Of a stretch of DNA of 64,000 nt, positions 32,436-41,796 are shown in pieces (position 1 is the first letter of the stretch; every line of letters starts with the position of its first letter). Both the position numbers and the translations under genes were made by a program. This DNA comes from Anthoceros angustus (taxonomy: Eukaryota > Streptophyta > Anthocerotopsida > Anthocerotales > Anthocerotaceae), in NCBI GenBank assembly GCA_010909165.1, contig VJWM01000003.1, forward strand, positions 1 to 64,000, written 5' to 3'. The notes beneath the pieces are model-generated. The model ran no database searches. It was not told the origin of the DNA and worked only from the letters and a program-made list of their open reading frames with translations.

Positions 32436-32468
32436 TCACGGCGCCGTTCATTACGAACGGCGCCGTGA
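32436..32468. repeat. Perfect 14-bp hairpin containing GGCGCC
   Basis: TCACGGCGCCGTTC, loop ATTAC, GAACGGCGCCGTGA. It sits about 100 bases inside the right TIR of the Harbinger element. It resembles a small hairpin rather than a terminator; the role is unknown. Confidence 0.8.
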
Positions 32469-32575
32469 GCCTAAAAACCGCGCAGTATTTCTATTCTAGG
32501 TTTCCGATGCAGTTCATTAAAGTGCACTGCGCAGTGAAGAGGAAACTTGTCTTCTTCGATGTGAAAGCCACATGA

Positions 32576-33880
32576 GTGTGGATTACTGTGAAAGTTTTGG
32601 AAGGGGCCTGGCTGCTTTTGAAGGTTTTGAAAGTCAGGCGGCTTTTCAAGCTTTTGGAAGGCAGTCGGCTTTTCAAGCTTCTGGAAGGCAGGCGGCATTC
32701 GGAATGCAGGTGGCTTGTGAAGGTTTTGAAGGGCCTGGCTGCTTTTGAAGGTTTTGAAAGTCAGGCGGCTTTTCAAGCTTTTGGAAGGCAGTCGGCTTTT
32801 CAAGCTTCTGGAAGGCAGGCGGCATTCGGAATGCAGGTGGCTTGTGAAGGTTTTGGAAGGCAGGCGGCTCACGAGGCTCTGGGCCAGCTTGTTGCATCCA
32901 GTCGCAGCTTACGAGAACTTTCAGCACGTAGGGTTGGGCTAGATGCCGCGGGACCGGGTGCCCTTGCCAAAGGCTTCAACAAGGATTCTGTCCTGGAGAG
33001 TTTGGACCTAGGCAAGAACAGTGTGGGAGATGCTGAAGGGGCACAGCACCTGGCCCGCATTCTGGCCACGGCTCCCCGTATCAAGGTTTTGGTACTGGAT
33101 GGCATCGGCATGGATGTGGCGGGAGCCCAGTGTATTGCAAATGCTCTTCCGCTCTGTGCCACGCTCCGGTATCTGGCGTTGGATGATGGCGTTGCATTGC
33201 GGGTCCCATTCCCGGCGGCCTCGGGCCCATGGGCACTGTGCTCAAACTTGCTTTCACCCGCGCGGATGAGGATGAGAATGCCTCCATCTCTGGCGTCACA
33301 GCTTATTTGGATATCTCGAAGGATGGGGAGGCAGGCCTGGCAGACGCCCTGGCCGGAATGCTGCGCACCAACGATCGTATCGAGATGCTTGTCACCACTC
33401 CATATGCTCTCATCCACGGCCTGGACGGGTTACGCCACAACTCCACCATATCTGAACTTCGTCTCCTCTCAGTACGCCATCAGCTGCGACGGATGTGTGG
33501 ATGCGCCTTGTCCAGTTGCTCCCGGAATGCAAAGCACTGCGTGTCCTGGACTTGCATCTCAAGGGCCACGCCTCGTTCAAGAAAGAGTTGCTGAGATCCT
33601 TGGAGGGCAACGCATCTCTGAAAAGCTCGACATTTCTGGGACGCCCTGGATCATGACATGTTTAGAGACTTGATGAACTGTATTCAAGTCAACAAGACGT
33701 TACGGAGATCAACATCGGGGACAACATGGGAAGCGGAAGGAAAGGACGCAATCATCAATGCAGCCTTGGCAGGCAATGCCACTCAAGAGGCTTACTGGCC
33801 TTTGCTCGTGGGCAGGCAAGGGCCTGTGATGCCCAAGGCTGGGCGCCTCTTCCTGTGCGGTGCCCTTTGGCAGGAAGACC
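32576..33880 (+). pseudogene. ROCO gene copy A: leucine-rich repeat region
   Basis: Frames 32576-33673 and 33229-33594 encode LRR-type units: VLESLDLGKNSVGDAEGAQHL, IKVLVLDGIGMDVAGAQCIA, LRYLALDDG, then CKALRVLDLHLKGHASFKKEL in a further frame. These are NLR/ribonuclease-inhibitor-like repeats of 25-28 residues. A stretch at 33235-33400 (ADEDENASISGVTAYLDISKDGE) is absent from copy B. Frame changes at about 33235, 33480 and 33620 make it a pseudogene. It leads into the Roc domain. Confidence 0.7.
32594..32850 (+). repeat. Tandem repeat of about 128 bp in the LRR-coding region
   Basis: Two copies of the stretch from GTTTTGAAGGGCCTGG to GCATTCGGAATGCAGGTGGCTTGTGAAG, each itself made of shorter FxAFGRQ-encoding units (CAAGCTTTTGGAAGGCAG). 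The other ROCO copies have only a single unit (46695-46730, 39490-39520, 56380-56405), so this is an expansion specific to copy A. Confidence 0.75.
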
Positions 33881-34640
33881 ACTCTCCGCACCACCATGAT
33901 TCGCGCATGGAGACGACAGACAGCCGCATCACCGAGTTCCAGCTCAGCCAAGTTCTAGCTCGACTGAAGGGAAAATATTTCGTGCTTGGCGACGGATGGC
34001 TTCCGTCCCCGGTACCAGAACGGAAGGCATAGAAATCGAGGTGTTGCGCAACGACCATGATATGCAAGTTACCATGTGGGATCTGGCTGGACAAGCTCAC
34101 TACCGAGCTCTGCAAGACTACCTTTTCCGACCTTCAACCAAGCATGTGTCTTCCTGTTTGCGTTCAGCCCATTTGATGATCGGAAACCTCCCCAACTGCA
34201 TCCGTCTAATGTCCTGCAGGACAGGTTCAGAAGGAGCTTGGCGTACTGGCTTAGGTTCATCAACTCCAATTGTCGCAACGTGGGCTCTACTTTGCCTCAA
34301 ATATTTGTGGTGGCAACTCATGTGGATAAGATGAAGCGTTCTGATGCTGAAGCATTACCGGATCTCCTTCAACCCGTTCTGACACAGTTGGCCACAGAGT
34401 TTCAGCAGGTTGTTCACGTGCAAACACCACTCTTCTCCATGGACGCTCGATCTGCCAAGAGTGTGAAGCCCTTGCTGGACGCACTCATGGAATCGTTTCG
34501 AGCTCTATTTGCAACTAAACTGTTTTGGGTACCCGAGGTATGCAATCGATTGAGTGCTGTTTTGACTGCTTGGGTATCTCAAAATCCAGCTCAACACGTT
34601 GTGAGGAAACAGCAATTTCAAGCTTTGTTTGAAAACGAGC
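33880..34640 (+). pseudogene. ROCO gene copy A: Roc GTPase domain
   Basis: The P-loop (GVPLAGKTTL in copy B) is destroyed here by two single-base losses (GGTGCCCTTTGGCAGGAAGACC). Further on, IEIEVLRNDHDMQVTMWDLAGQ gives the G3 switch (D-L-A-G-Q), YRALQDYLFPTFNQACVFLFAF follows, and ATHVDKM near 34315-34335 is the G4 motif (T-H-V-D). The 34076-34756 frame (226 residues) ends SQNPAQHVVRKQQFQALFENEL. Roc domains are Ras-like GTPases that regulate the attached COR dimer. Confidence 0.8.
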
Positions 34641-35180
34641 TACGGAATTTCCACAAAGGTGGGGTTCAAGATGAGGGGAACGATTGGGAGCCATTCTTGC
34701 CTATTTGCATGATGTGGGTAGTATCATCTGTTTTCAAGATACAGATGTTGTGGTGATAAATCCACACTGGATCAGTCACAATTTTTAGGGCGACTCATTC
34801 ACCTTCTAACCAGCATGTCTCCGTCTAGAGGTTTGTCGCATTCCTCAGATGGATTTGTTGCTCAAAGTCTGCTTCATTCCACCTTGGATGAGATTCTCAG
34901 AGGCACACAAGCGGAGGGATTGAAAGGCAACATCTGGTATCGTTGATGACCACTCTCAACTTATGCTATGAAGAGGATGGGACTCGACGTGTCGGATTCT
35001 TTGTTCCCTTCACCATGGCCGCCGGTAATGGTGACGCTCTTCCTGGGAGACGACAGTTGAACTGGGAAACTGCTGATACAGCAAGCAATTACAACTACCT
35101 CGGAAGGAGCTTACAGTGCCTTGACAGGACGAAGACGTTTCTTGATCCAGGCTTTTTTCCAAGATTCCAAGTACGATAAC
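34640..35180 (+). pseudogene. ROCO gene copy A: COR domain
   Basis: Across three frames: YLHDVGSIICFQDTDVVVI (34705-34765), NPHWISHNFLGRLIHLL, TLDEILRGTQAEG, then LCYEEDGTRRVGFFVPF (34955-35010) and SNYNYLGRSLQCLDRTKTFLDPGFFPRFQV to a donor-like CAAG|TACG near 35170. This is the COR sequence pattern (V-G-x-I-x-F...W-x-x...LGxL...TFLxPGFFPRLQV). Stops at 34754-34756 and about 34945 break it. Copy B has lost this whole domain and copy C most of it. Confidence 0.65.
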
Positions 35181-35389
35181 TACCAACATGTCTTTGTTTT
35201 GATGGTATGTGTGTCTTCAACTTGTTTACTGACATTGTGGAGGTTTGCGTATTGCAGGTCTGCCTTCGAAAGGATTTGTTTACCGGATTCCATGGCATGC
35301 AACCTCATCAATATTGTATTGAACGCAACCTCATCAACTTTTTGTGTGATGGTATGGTTGTGTTTTTGGAAAGCAGTGGGGATATCGGA

Positions 35390-36775
35390 GAGGACACCGG
35401 AGACATCGGTGACCATATCGATATACGGTGAGGTCATCCAAGAGCAAAGTTGGAACTATTGAGTTCCTCAAGGAACATGTGGTTGCAAAGCTGAAATCTT
35501 TTTGTGCTTCCCCTGAAGGCAGTCCGGGAGTCGAGCTTGTGGAAGGAATTATCAGGACAGAGTGTGTCGAAAACCTCACACTCTGTATCTACCGCCATAA
35601 CCAGTCAGTGCTAACGCAGGATTTGCTCAAGTGTGTTTTGCAGACCAACAAGACTGTACAGGGAGATTTTCTCCTCAATGGATCTGGCCGACTTCAAATG
35701 GTCGTGGCCAGAATGTCCTGAAGCCTCTTTGAGAGTGCCTTTGAGGGAGCTGATGAGCTCTTAAGTACTGGTGAAGTCTTGGATGTCTTGCAAAGGCGAC
35801 GAACAGGTCTCCGTCAAACCATATCCAGCATAGATGCAGCTGTAGAGGAAGTCCTGCCTACAGAGGAAGGGTGCTCGCACAACAAGACGCACCACTTCAA
35901 ACGTCTCGGTTTGCCATCCGACGTACTATATCCCTCCCTGGAACTAGTCACTCGGAGATGGGGGAGCAACTGTTGCAAACCTTCATGGGATGAGAGATTT
36001 GAAGCACGACGTGAAAATCGTGGATACACGGTTGAAAATGGTGGAGACAGAGGTGAAAGCAGTGGAGTCAAAGTGGATAGAGTTGGCGAGACTTTGCAAC
36101 GTGAGATAAGCGATATGAAGACCTGGCAGGAAGATACTCTACAACTCTTGCTTTCGAAGATGGATGAGATTATGAATTTCTCTGTAGAATTAGAAACCAG
36201 TCAGATACCCAGACGTCCCTACATCACCACTGCAGACGTGGGTCTGGCACAGAGATTGATTGCAGGGGTGCGTGTGGGCAAAGCGGCTAAGCTGCACTTC
36301 ATGTGCGAAAACATCTTTGGGAATCACATCGTGCTGGGCCAAACTGGATTTGACTTGACATTGGAGGATGCGAAGTGGAGGTGGATCAGGCCCTTAGCAA
36401 TCAACGGTGCAAAGCTTTTGCTCTTCCTGGCCAAGGCTGGCCTACACGTGGCTGCCGGCATTGGGGTGCGGTTCCCGACCCTGCTACCAGCTTGGATGGA
36501 GCGGTTTCTGTGGCTGCGGCCTTTGGGAATCAGCCCTGTCCCATTTAAATCTGGACCTGACAGGACCAGCTGCGAGCCAGAACACTCCCGTGCAAGAGGC
36601 ATGGATTGCTCTGAAGAATCTGTTGCAGCCGTTGCTGAGGGATCAAATGGCCGACAAATTCCAACTGCACAAGGTGCAATATCGGAAACGGCAGGATGGA
36701 GGACGAGGAGTGGCATGGGTTTGCGAACGGTGTATGCGGAGTGGAATTAAGAGACAAGTCTATCAGCCGCTCTGA
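35390..36775 (+). pseudogene. ROCO gene copy A: C-terminal region
   Basis: Starts after an acceptor-like GGAAAGCAG with GEDTGDIGDHIDI, then GTIEFLKEHVVAKLKSFCASPEGSPGVELVEGIIRTECVENLTLCIY. A long frame (35779-36750) continues with a coiled-coil-prone segment (RRTGLRQTISSIDAAVEEVLPTEE...). It then has EDTLQLLLSKMDEIMNFSVELE, YITTADVGLAQRLIAGVRVGKA and a Trp/Pro-rich end. It ends with the short module QMADKFQLHKVQYRKRQDGG...GVAWVCERCMRSG. I do not recognise these C-terminal modules outside this family. Parts recur at 36790-37080, 37680-38280 and 49318-49760. Confidence 0.6.
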
Positions 36776-37097
36776 CGGGAGCAACTAAAACGTCATGTGT
36801 TGCAGCCTAACTGCGGCATTTGCAGGATTTGGAGAGGACACAGGGGACGTCGGTGATCGTGTTGATATTTTGATGAGGTCTGGTAAGGGTAATCGAGTAA
36901 GACCAAACAGTCGAGTTTCTCCTGAGAGCGTTGCAGAACTGAGAGCGCATTGTGCTTCTTCTGAAGGTGGTGCGGAAGTTGAACTTATCGAAGGGATCAT
37001 CAGGATTGAGTGTGTAGAGAACCTCACACCCAGTATCAATCAGTTCTAACACAGTTTGATGAAGTGCCTTCTTGAGAATCAGAAAAGCTTTCCAGGG

Positions 37098-37243
37098 TGA
37101 AACTCTGGACAGTGTCATCGGAGTGACACCTGAAAAAGAGACACTGTCATCGGAGTGACACCTTCAATGCCGCGTCATAGTGACAGTCCAGAGTTTCAGT
37201 GTCCGATGACACCTGAAAAACTCCGATGACAGTGTCTCTTTCA
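37098..37243. repeat. Palindromic cluster of GACACTGTCATCGGAG units
   Basis: GACAGTGTCATCGGAGTGAC and GACACTGTCATCGGAGTGACACC are followed by inverted forms GTCACTATGACGCGGCATTG... and CTCCGATGACAGTGTCTCTTTCAGG. The 25-base arm CCTGAAAAAGAGACACTGTCATCGGAG pairs with CTCCGATGACAGTGTCTCTTTCAGG. CTGTCATCGGA also appears at 53525-53545 at the end of another PPR fragment. Confidence 0.75.
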
Positions 37244-37660
37244 GGCAATGCGTCAAACACCTGCTGTGCATCAACCGTGCTGCTGGACTTCCCATACATG
37301 TGAATCAAACTGCCAGCTACAAACACATGAGCTTGGAGCCGCTGTCCTACAATCTGCCTGCGTGGCTGTCTTCCCACACCCAAGGATGCCACATTTTCAC
37401 ATGCCAGCAAGAGGCACACAAAAGTCACGGAATCGGGTACAACCATGCCTTCCTGACATCTCTTCGGTTGGAGAGCCCTCAACGATGGCTTCCACCAACG
37501 CGAGGATAAATTTTGTGCCTTTCTCCCATGACTGGTTGAGAAAACGACGAGACAGTCACTCACAGAAAGCAGGGGTCGAACCTTCCCAGCTCTCTTGCTG
37601 ACGAGATTGCTTCTCTTCGACGTCTTAGGCCTTGACGGTTGTCCGTGCCTCGACAAGCAT
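37240..37660 (-). pseudogene. PPR protein fragment (P/L/S-type repeats)
   Basis: The minus-strand frame 37656-37147 contains MVVPDSVTFVCLLLACENVA and ASLGVGRQPRRQIVGQRLQA, then HVFVAGSLIHMYGKSSSTVD and AQQVFDALPERDTVI. These are consecutive PPR units of the organelle RNA-editing kind (VTFxxLLxAC..., GxxxHxxI..., LIxMYxKxxxxxxAxxVFDxLPERDxxxW). Preceding sequence (about 37500-37640) is not PPR and is shared with 45700-45850, 53100-53300 and 58650-58800. Only two units are present, so this is a fragment. Confidence 0.75.
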
Positions 37661-38289
37661 TAATGATAAAACATAAGGTGCAAAGCTATTGCTCTTCCTG
37701 GCCAAGGCTGGACTACATGCGATTGCCGGCATTGGGGGTTTGGTTCCCGACCCTGCTACCAGCTTGGATGGACCGGTTTCTCTCGCTGCGGCCTTTGGGG
37801 AATCAGCCCTGTCCCAATTAAATCTGGACCTGACAGGACCAGCTGCGAGCCAGAACACTCCCGTGCAAGAGGCATGGATTGCTCTGAAGAATCTGTTGGA
37901 GCCGTTGCTGAGGGATCAAATGGCCGACAAATTCCAACTGCACAAGGTGCAATTTCGGAAAAGGCCTGAGGGAGGACAAGGAGTGGCATGGGTTTGCGAA
38001 CGGTGTATGTGGAGGGGAAATGAGAAAAAAGTCTATCAGCCGCTCTGACGGGAGCAACTAAAACGTCGTGTTGTTGCAGCCTAACTTCGGCATTTGCAGG
38101 ATTTGGAGAGGACACAGGGGACGTCGGTGATTGTGTTGATATTTTGATGAGGTCTGGTACGGGTAATCGAGTAAGACCAAACAATCGAGTTCCTCCTGAG
38201 AGCGTTGCAGAACTGAGAGCGCATTGTGCTTCTCCTGAAGGTGGTGCGGGAGTTGAACTTATCGAAGGGATCATCAGGAAACCTTCCAG

Positions 38290-39400
38290 GGTTTGGCAGG
38301 AAGTACAATACAGATTTCCAGAACTCAGCGTCTAGTACAGTCCTCCGCTCGGCCAACTGAGCTAAAGTCGGATGTGTGTATCAGCCTGCGGACGTGCGAG
38401 TCCTTTGCAGTTATTCAATTCGCATTCGAACATCCTGCAACATTGCAACACCGACAATGTTGCAGCAACGAGAATCCATTCATGAGAAAGAATGCAGTAA
38501 TGCCCTTACCTTGCAACCACCAGAATACGTGCAAGCCTGCTGTACTTCAGTCACGAATTCTTGCCAAACGTCTCATATCCAGGCAAAGATAGTCCCATGT
38601 GCTAGAAATCCTGAAAAAGAACGGTAGTAGAGTGTCGGTTGCTGGATCAGCAGCCTACAAAGCTCAAAGCTGAAACCAGGTTGAGGACTGTAGATGAGCG
38701 GTAGAACACTTGACTTGATGACTCTATCCATGTCCATGTCTAATCTTTCGGATGTTGACTTGCCTGACAAGCAGAGTGGAGTTGGGTGTGAGGCGGCGGA
38801 CTCAGATGACACCGAGCCTTCGTTGCACAAAAACTCTGCACCCGAAGGGCGTGGGAACTCCGAGACTCTGCACTCACAGCTCACAAGTCACTGAATGACG
38901 AAGAGGTATGATTCCCTGCTGGGGCAGAGCTGGGAGGGATCTTCCAGTCTCATCAGCATGCATGAATGGCCAGAAACGACATCGCGCCCTGCTCCCTGCA
39001 TTGTTGCCTGCTTGCAAGCTGCAGGGAATGGTGGATTCTGCATGAGATGGTGAGGCATATGCCAGTGTGGATTAGGGCGTTGCAGGTGGTTGCAGCCAGG
39101 TTGTCAAGGTTCCGATTCGGATCAGCATATGCTACCTTGGCGTGCACGTCTTGTGAGCAACTGCACCGCATCGGCTTGCTCCTTAGCTGGCTGCGACAGG
39201 CTTCTTAGGGTAAAGTATGTACAGTACATTGTCCAGGGCATAGCATCACCTAGCACCTTAATTCACTGCCTTGAGTCGAGGAGACGACTCTCCCTTTCCT
39301 GACTTGGTCCATCCCTTTGCCTGCAAGGATTTCAGGAACAGAACAGAGATGGATGGAGGAAGTCCGGCGTGAAGCCAGTCTTATCCCGTTTGGAGCGGGA
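38290..39400 (+). repeat. Segment duplicated at 54690-56060
   Basis: 38290-38620 matches 54700-55030 and again 55150-55480 (GAACTCAGCGTCTAGTACAG..., ATTCGCATTC, ACATCCTGCAACATTGC). 38790-39400 matches 55030-55080 and 55490-56060 (ACTCAGATGACACCGAGCCT...). No gene is evident within it; the short frame LKSDVCISLRTCESFAVIQF is repeated but lacks family features. Confidence 0.8.
38330..38371 (-). tRNA. tRNA-Tyr-like 5' half (pseudogene/derived)
   Basis: On the minus strand the sequence reads CCGACTTTAGCTCAGTTGGC then CGAGCGGAGGACTGTACTAGAC. It holds the acceptor 5' strand, D arm with the Pol III A box (TAGCTCAGTTGG), anticodon stem GGAGG and anticodon GTA, as in plant tRNA-Tyr. After the anticodon the sequence departs. 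No 3' half, B box or T arm follows within the next 100 bases. Repeated at 54736-54777 and 55175-55216. Confidence 0.55.
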
Positions 39401-39656
39401 CGTTTCCCACGCGTTTGCCACAGAGAGGAAGTGTTGGTTGTGTTCCGGGGCCTGGCACTCGACCCTGTCCTGAACTATTTGCATGTGGATGGGGGTGAAG
39501 GTTTTGGAAGGCCGGCGGCTTGCGTGGCCCTGGGCCAGCTTGTTGCATCCGGTCGCTGTTCAGTGGCCCTTGGGCTGCGAGGGGTTGGGCTTGATGCCGC
39601 GGGGCTGGGTGGCCTTGCGGAAGCCAAGAGCATCTCCCTTGAAACTTGAGCCGCGT
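39310..39656 (+). pseudogene. ROCO-family N-terminal fragment (copy D)
   Basis: A 110-residue frame (RISGTEQRWMEEVRREASLI...VFRGLALDPVLNYLHVDGGE, GFGRPAACVALGQLVASGRC, RGVGLDAAGLGGLAEAKSIS) matches the start of copy C at 55974-56450, including the LRR-leading segment. It stops at 39649, beyond which a non-ROCO repeat (39656-39864) begins. This is the 5' end of a fourth copy, cut short. Confidence 0.65.
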
Positions 39657-39864
39657 GTGCTATTGTGCAGCTGAAGGGTTTTCTCACCTGGTCGACACAT
39701 CCATGGCCTCCTGTAGCCGTCCCATAAACCGCTCCTGCAAGCGGCTAACTTGGCTACCGTCTGCAAATGCAAAGAAACGAGAGGTGCTCACACGAGCCAT
39801 GAGAAGGTTGATTACTTAGCTTCACCCAACCTCAACCGCAAACTCAGCACAAAATACAATGTTC
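39656..39864 (+). repeat. Segment shared with 59782-59990
   Basis: GCTGAAGGGTTTTCTCACCTG... to ...CAAACTCAGCACAAAATACAATG recurs at 59782 onward with few differences and a 20-base internal insertion. No coding is recognised. Confidence 0.75.
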
Positions 39865-40650
39865 AGGCAGTGTGGCCGCCCTAGGAGTCGCGCCAAGGTG
39901 GCAGACCCTCGAGTATCCCAAACGGATATGGTATCTATGATCGGCAATCTAGAGGAAAGGGATCCCACTTGTTGCTCTTTCTCATGGAGTCAGATTCATA
40001 TCTCGTGTGATGCCCAAAGCGTACCTCTGGAATATGAAAAGGGAGGTGGTAAGCGGCCTGGAAAGATCCGAGGGGCATTAAAAGCCCACGGGAAAAGGGG
40101 AAAAGCTTGTGCTGAATGCCGAGAGCACGGCCTCAGTGCACATGGGGCAGCGAAACAATGCAAAGTCGGACTTCCCAGTGATGGGTGATTGTATGGTGGA
40201 AACAAGATGGGTTGGTAGCAGTCAGTCACTGTCTTGTTCCTGAACGCGTTGGGATTCCTGTTACACACACGGATGGTTTAATGGAAGTGTTATCCGAACC
40301 AAACCAGTTGTTTTCGGACCAGGACTAAGGACTAAGGACTTGGACTTGGGGCATGGACGCACTCCGGATGCGATGCGGCTGTGGGACGTTGGAAGCTGGA
40401 ATTCGGTTGGCTCGCGCCGGGACACAGTGGACAGGCCACGCCGAGTGGCTCTTTGCAGGGATTCGACCTCCGGTGTGAAAACGATGGAAGCGAAAACGAG
40501 GCGGGGCCCGCGGCGGCGGGCACTGGACTAGAGATTCTGGCAGTTGGCTGGCAGCAGGCTCTTGGCGGCAATTCCCCGAGGAGAGGGGACGGATACATGT
40601 AGGCATGGATCCACGGTGAGAGGGCGCGTCCATCGTCCTGCCCTCGAGCC

Positions 40651-41796
40651 ATGGCAGCGCTGGCCCAGTGCGCGGGCGGGCAGCAGGTGGTGCAAATGGG
40701 GCCGGGCGAGGGGGACGACAGCTACGTGAAGAACTCGTGGGTGCAGTCCCACGTCCTGGGCGTGGCGGAAGCGCCGCTGTGGCACGGGATTCGATCCGCC
40801 TCCCGCGTTCCGGAGATGGGCGATGGCGGGAAGGCCCTGCGCGTGGCCGACCTCGGCTGCGCCACGGGCGACAACACGGTGCGGGCCGTGGACAAGCTGC
40901 TGGCGAGCCTGGCGGTGCTGTGGGAGGCCAAGTCCCGACCCGAGCGCCACGCCTTCCCCGGGGCCGTCCAGGTCTTCTTCGCCGACCTCGCCTCCAACGA
41001 CTTCAACACGCTCTTCCGGAGCCTGCAGGCCCAGGCCGAGGCCGGGGCCAGGCCCAGAAGCTACTTCGCGGCGGGCGTGCCGGGCTCCTTCTTCGGCCCG
41101 CTCTTCCCCGCCGGCAGCATCCACGCCATCACCTGCTTCACGGCGCTGCACTGGCTGTCCCGGGTCCCGCCCGAGGTCCTGGACCCGCGCTCGCCCGCCT
41201 TCAACTCCGACAGGGTGCACGTCCGGGGCGCGGCCCCCGCCGTGGACCGGGCCTTCGCCGCCCAGAGCTCCAGGGACCTGGCGGCCTTCCTCGCCCACCG
41301 CGCGGCCGAGCTGGTGCCCGGGGGCTTCCTCGCGCTCGCCATGCTCGCCAAGCCCGACGAGCGGGGGCATCGCGCCGAGCTGCAGGACCTGTTTCACGAC
41401 ACGTTCCACCACCTGGCCGTGCAGGGCGTCATTCCGCCCTGCCTCATCCAGACCTTCAACATCCCCATGTACTTCCCGAGCGTCGCTCAGGTGAGGCGGG
41501 CTGTGGAGGAAGTGGGTCTCTTCGACATCCACCTCCTCCAGTCGTGCGGTGACGTCCCGAGCTACCCTGCACGCACATGCGAGGAATACCGAGCCGACCT
41601 CCGCAGGTTTGCCACCGAGAGTGCGTTCTTGTGGAAGAGCCTCTTCCGCACGTCCATGGAGGACCACTTCGGTGTGGAGCTCAGCGACCTCGTGTTCCAG
41701 CACTACGAACACCATCTGCTTCAGCGTGGTCGTGGCAGAAATGTGAACGACCTCTTCACCGTCAATTATGCCGTCGCCCTTCTCACCAGGAAGTAG
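40651..41796 (+). CDS. SABATH-family carboxyl methyltransferase
   Basis: An intact, intronless, GC-rich 381-residue frame from ATG in CCATGG context to TAG. SABATH features appear in order: SYVKNSWVQ (about residues 30-38; family S-Y-x-x-N-S-x-x-Q, the Gln contacting substrate). The SAM motif is LRVADLGCATGDNT (about 67-80), followed by VFFADLASNDFNTLF (about 107-121). Then FAAGVPGSFFGPLFP (about 138-152), SIHAITCFTALHWLSRVP (about 154-171), and FNIPMYFPSVAQVRRAVEE near the end. Length is typical (350-390). These dimeric cytosolic enzymes methylate small acids such as salicylate, benzoate, cinnamate, jasmonate or gibberellin using SAM. The substrate cannot be read from sequence. The neighbours are unrelated repeats. 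The high GC at third positions contrasts with the surroundings. Confidence 0.9.
   Translation: MAALAQCAGGQQVVQMGPGEGDDSYVKNSWVQSHVLGVAEAPLWHGIRSASRVPEMGDGGKALRVADLGCATGDNTVRAVDKLLASLAVLWEAKSRPERHAFPGAVQVFFADLASNDFNTLFRSLQAQAEAGARPRSYFAAGVPGSFFGPLFPAGSIHAITCFTALHWLSRVPPEVLDPRSPAFNSDRVHVRGAAPAVDRAFAAQSSRDLAAFLAHRAAELVPGGFLALAMLAKPDERGHRAELQDLFHDTFHHLAVQGVIPPCLIQTFNIPMYFPSVAQVRRAVEEVGLFDIHLLQSCGDVPSYPARTCEEYRADLRRFATESAFLWKSLFRTSMEDHFGVELSDLVFQHYEHHLLQRGRGRNVNDLFTVNYAVALLTRK

Larger units (their letters stand above)
29076..32569. mobile_element. PIF/Harbinger DNA transposon, about 3.5 kb
   Basis: Inverted ends GGCTTTCACATCGAAGccGACAAG (29076-29099) and its reverse complement (32546-32569) match at 22 of 24 positions. 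A looser match continues inward (GTGACTGCGCTGTTCGCAGT against TTCACTGCGCAGTGCACT). Between them are the two genes expected of this superfamily: a SANT/trihelix-like DNA-binding ORF1 on the plus strand and a DDE transposase on the minus strand, convergent. A 3-bp target duplication could not be confirmed. Confidence 0.75.
36790..38280 (+). pseudogene. Extra partial copies of the ROCO C-terminal exons
   Basis: 36800-37050 (GFGEDTGDVGDRVDILMRSGKGN ... VELIEGIIRIECVENL) and 37680-38280 (LLFLAKAGLHAIAGIGG ... QMADKFQLHKVQFRKRPEGG, then GEDTGDVGDCVDIL ... GVELIEGIIR) repeat modules found once in the main body. A module order of C-terminal block then EDTGD block, in two rounds, suggests exon duplication. 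A minus-strand PPR fragment and a palindromic cluster lie between the rounds. Confidence 0.65.

Noticed and set aside
38690-38740. tRNA-like stretch GATGAGCGGTAGAACACTTG
   Set aside because: Resembles a D-arm region only loosely; no A box/B box pair or cloverleaf could be drawn.
40668-41552. Long open frames (294 and 223 residues, plus minus-strand 395 residues) overlapping the SABATH gene
   Set aside because: They are by-products of the GC-rich codon usage of the SABATH gene; they have Arg/Pro/Ala low-complexity composition and no family motifs.
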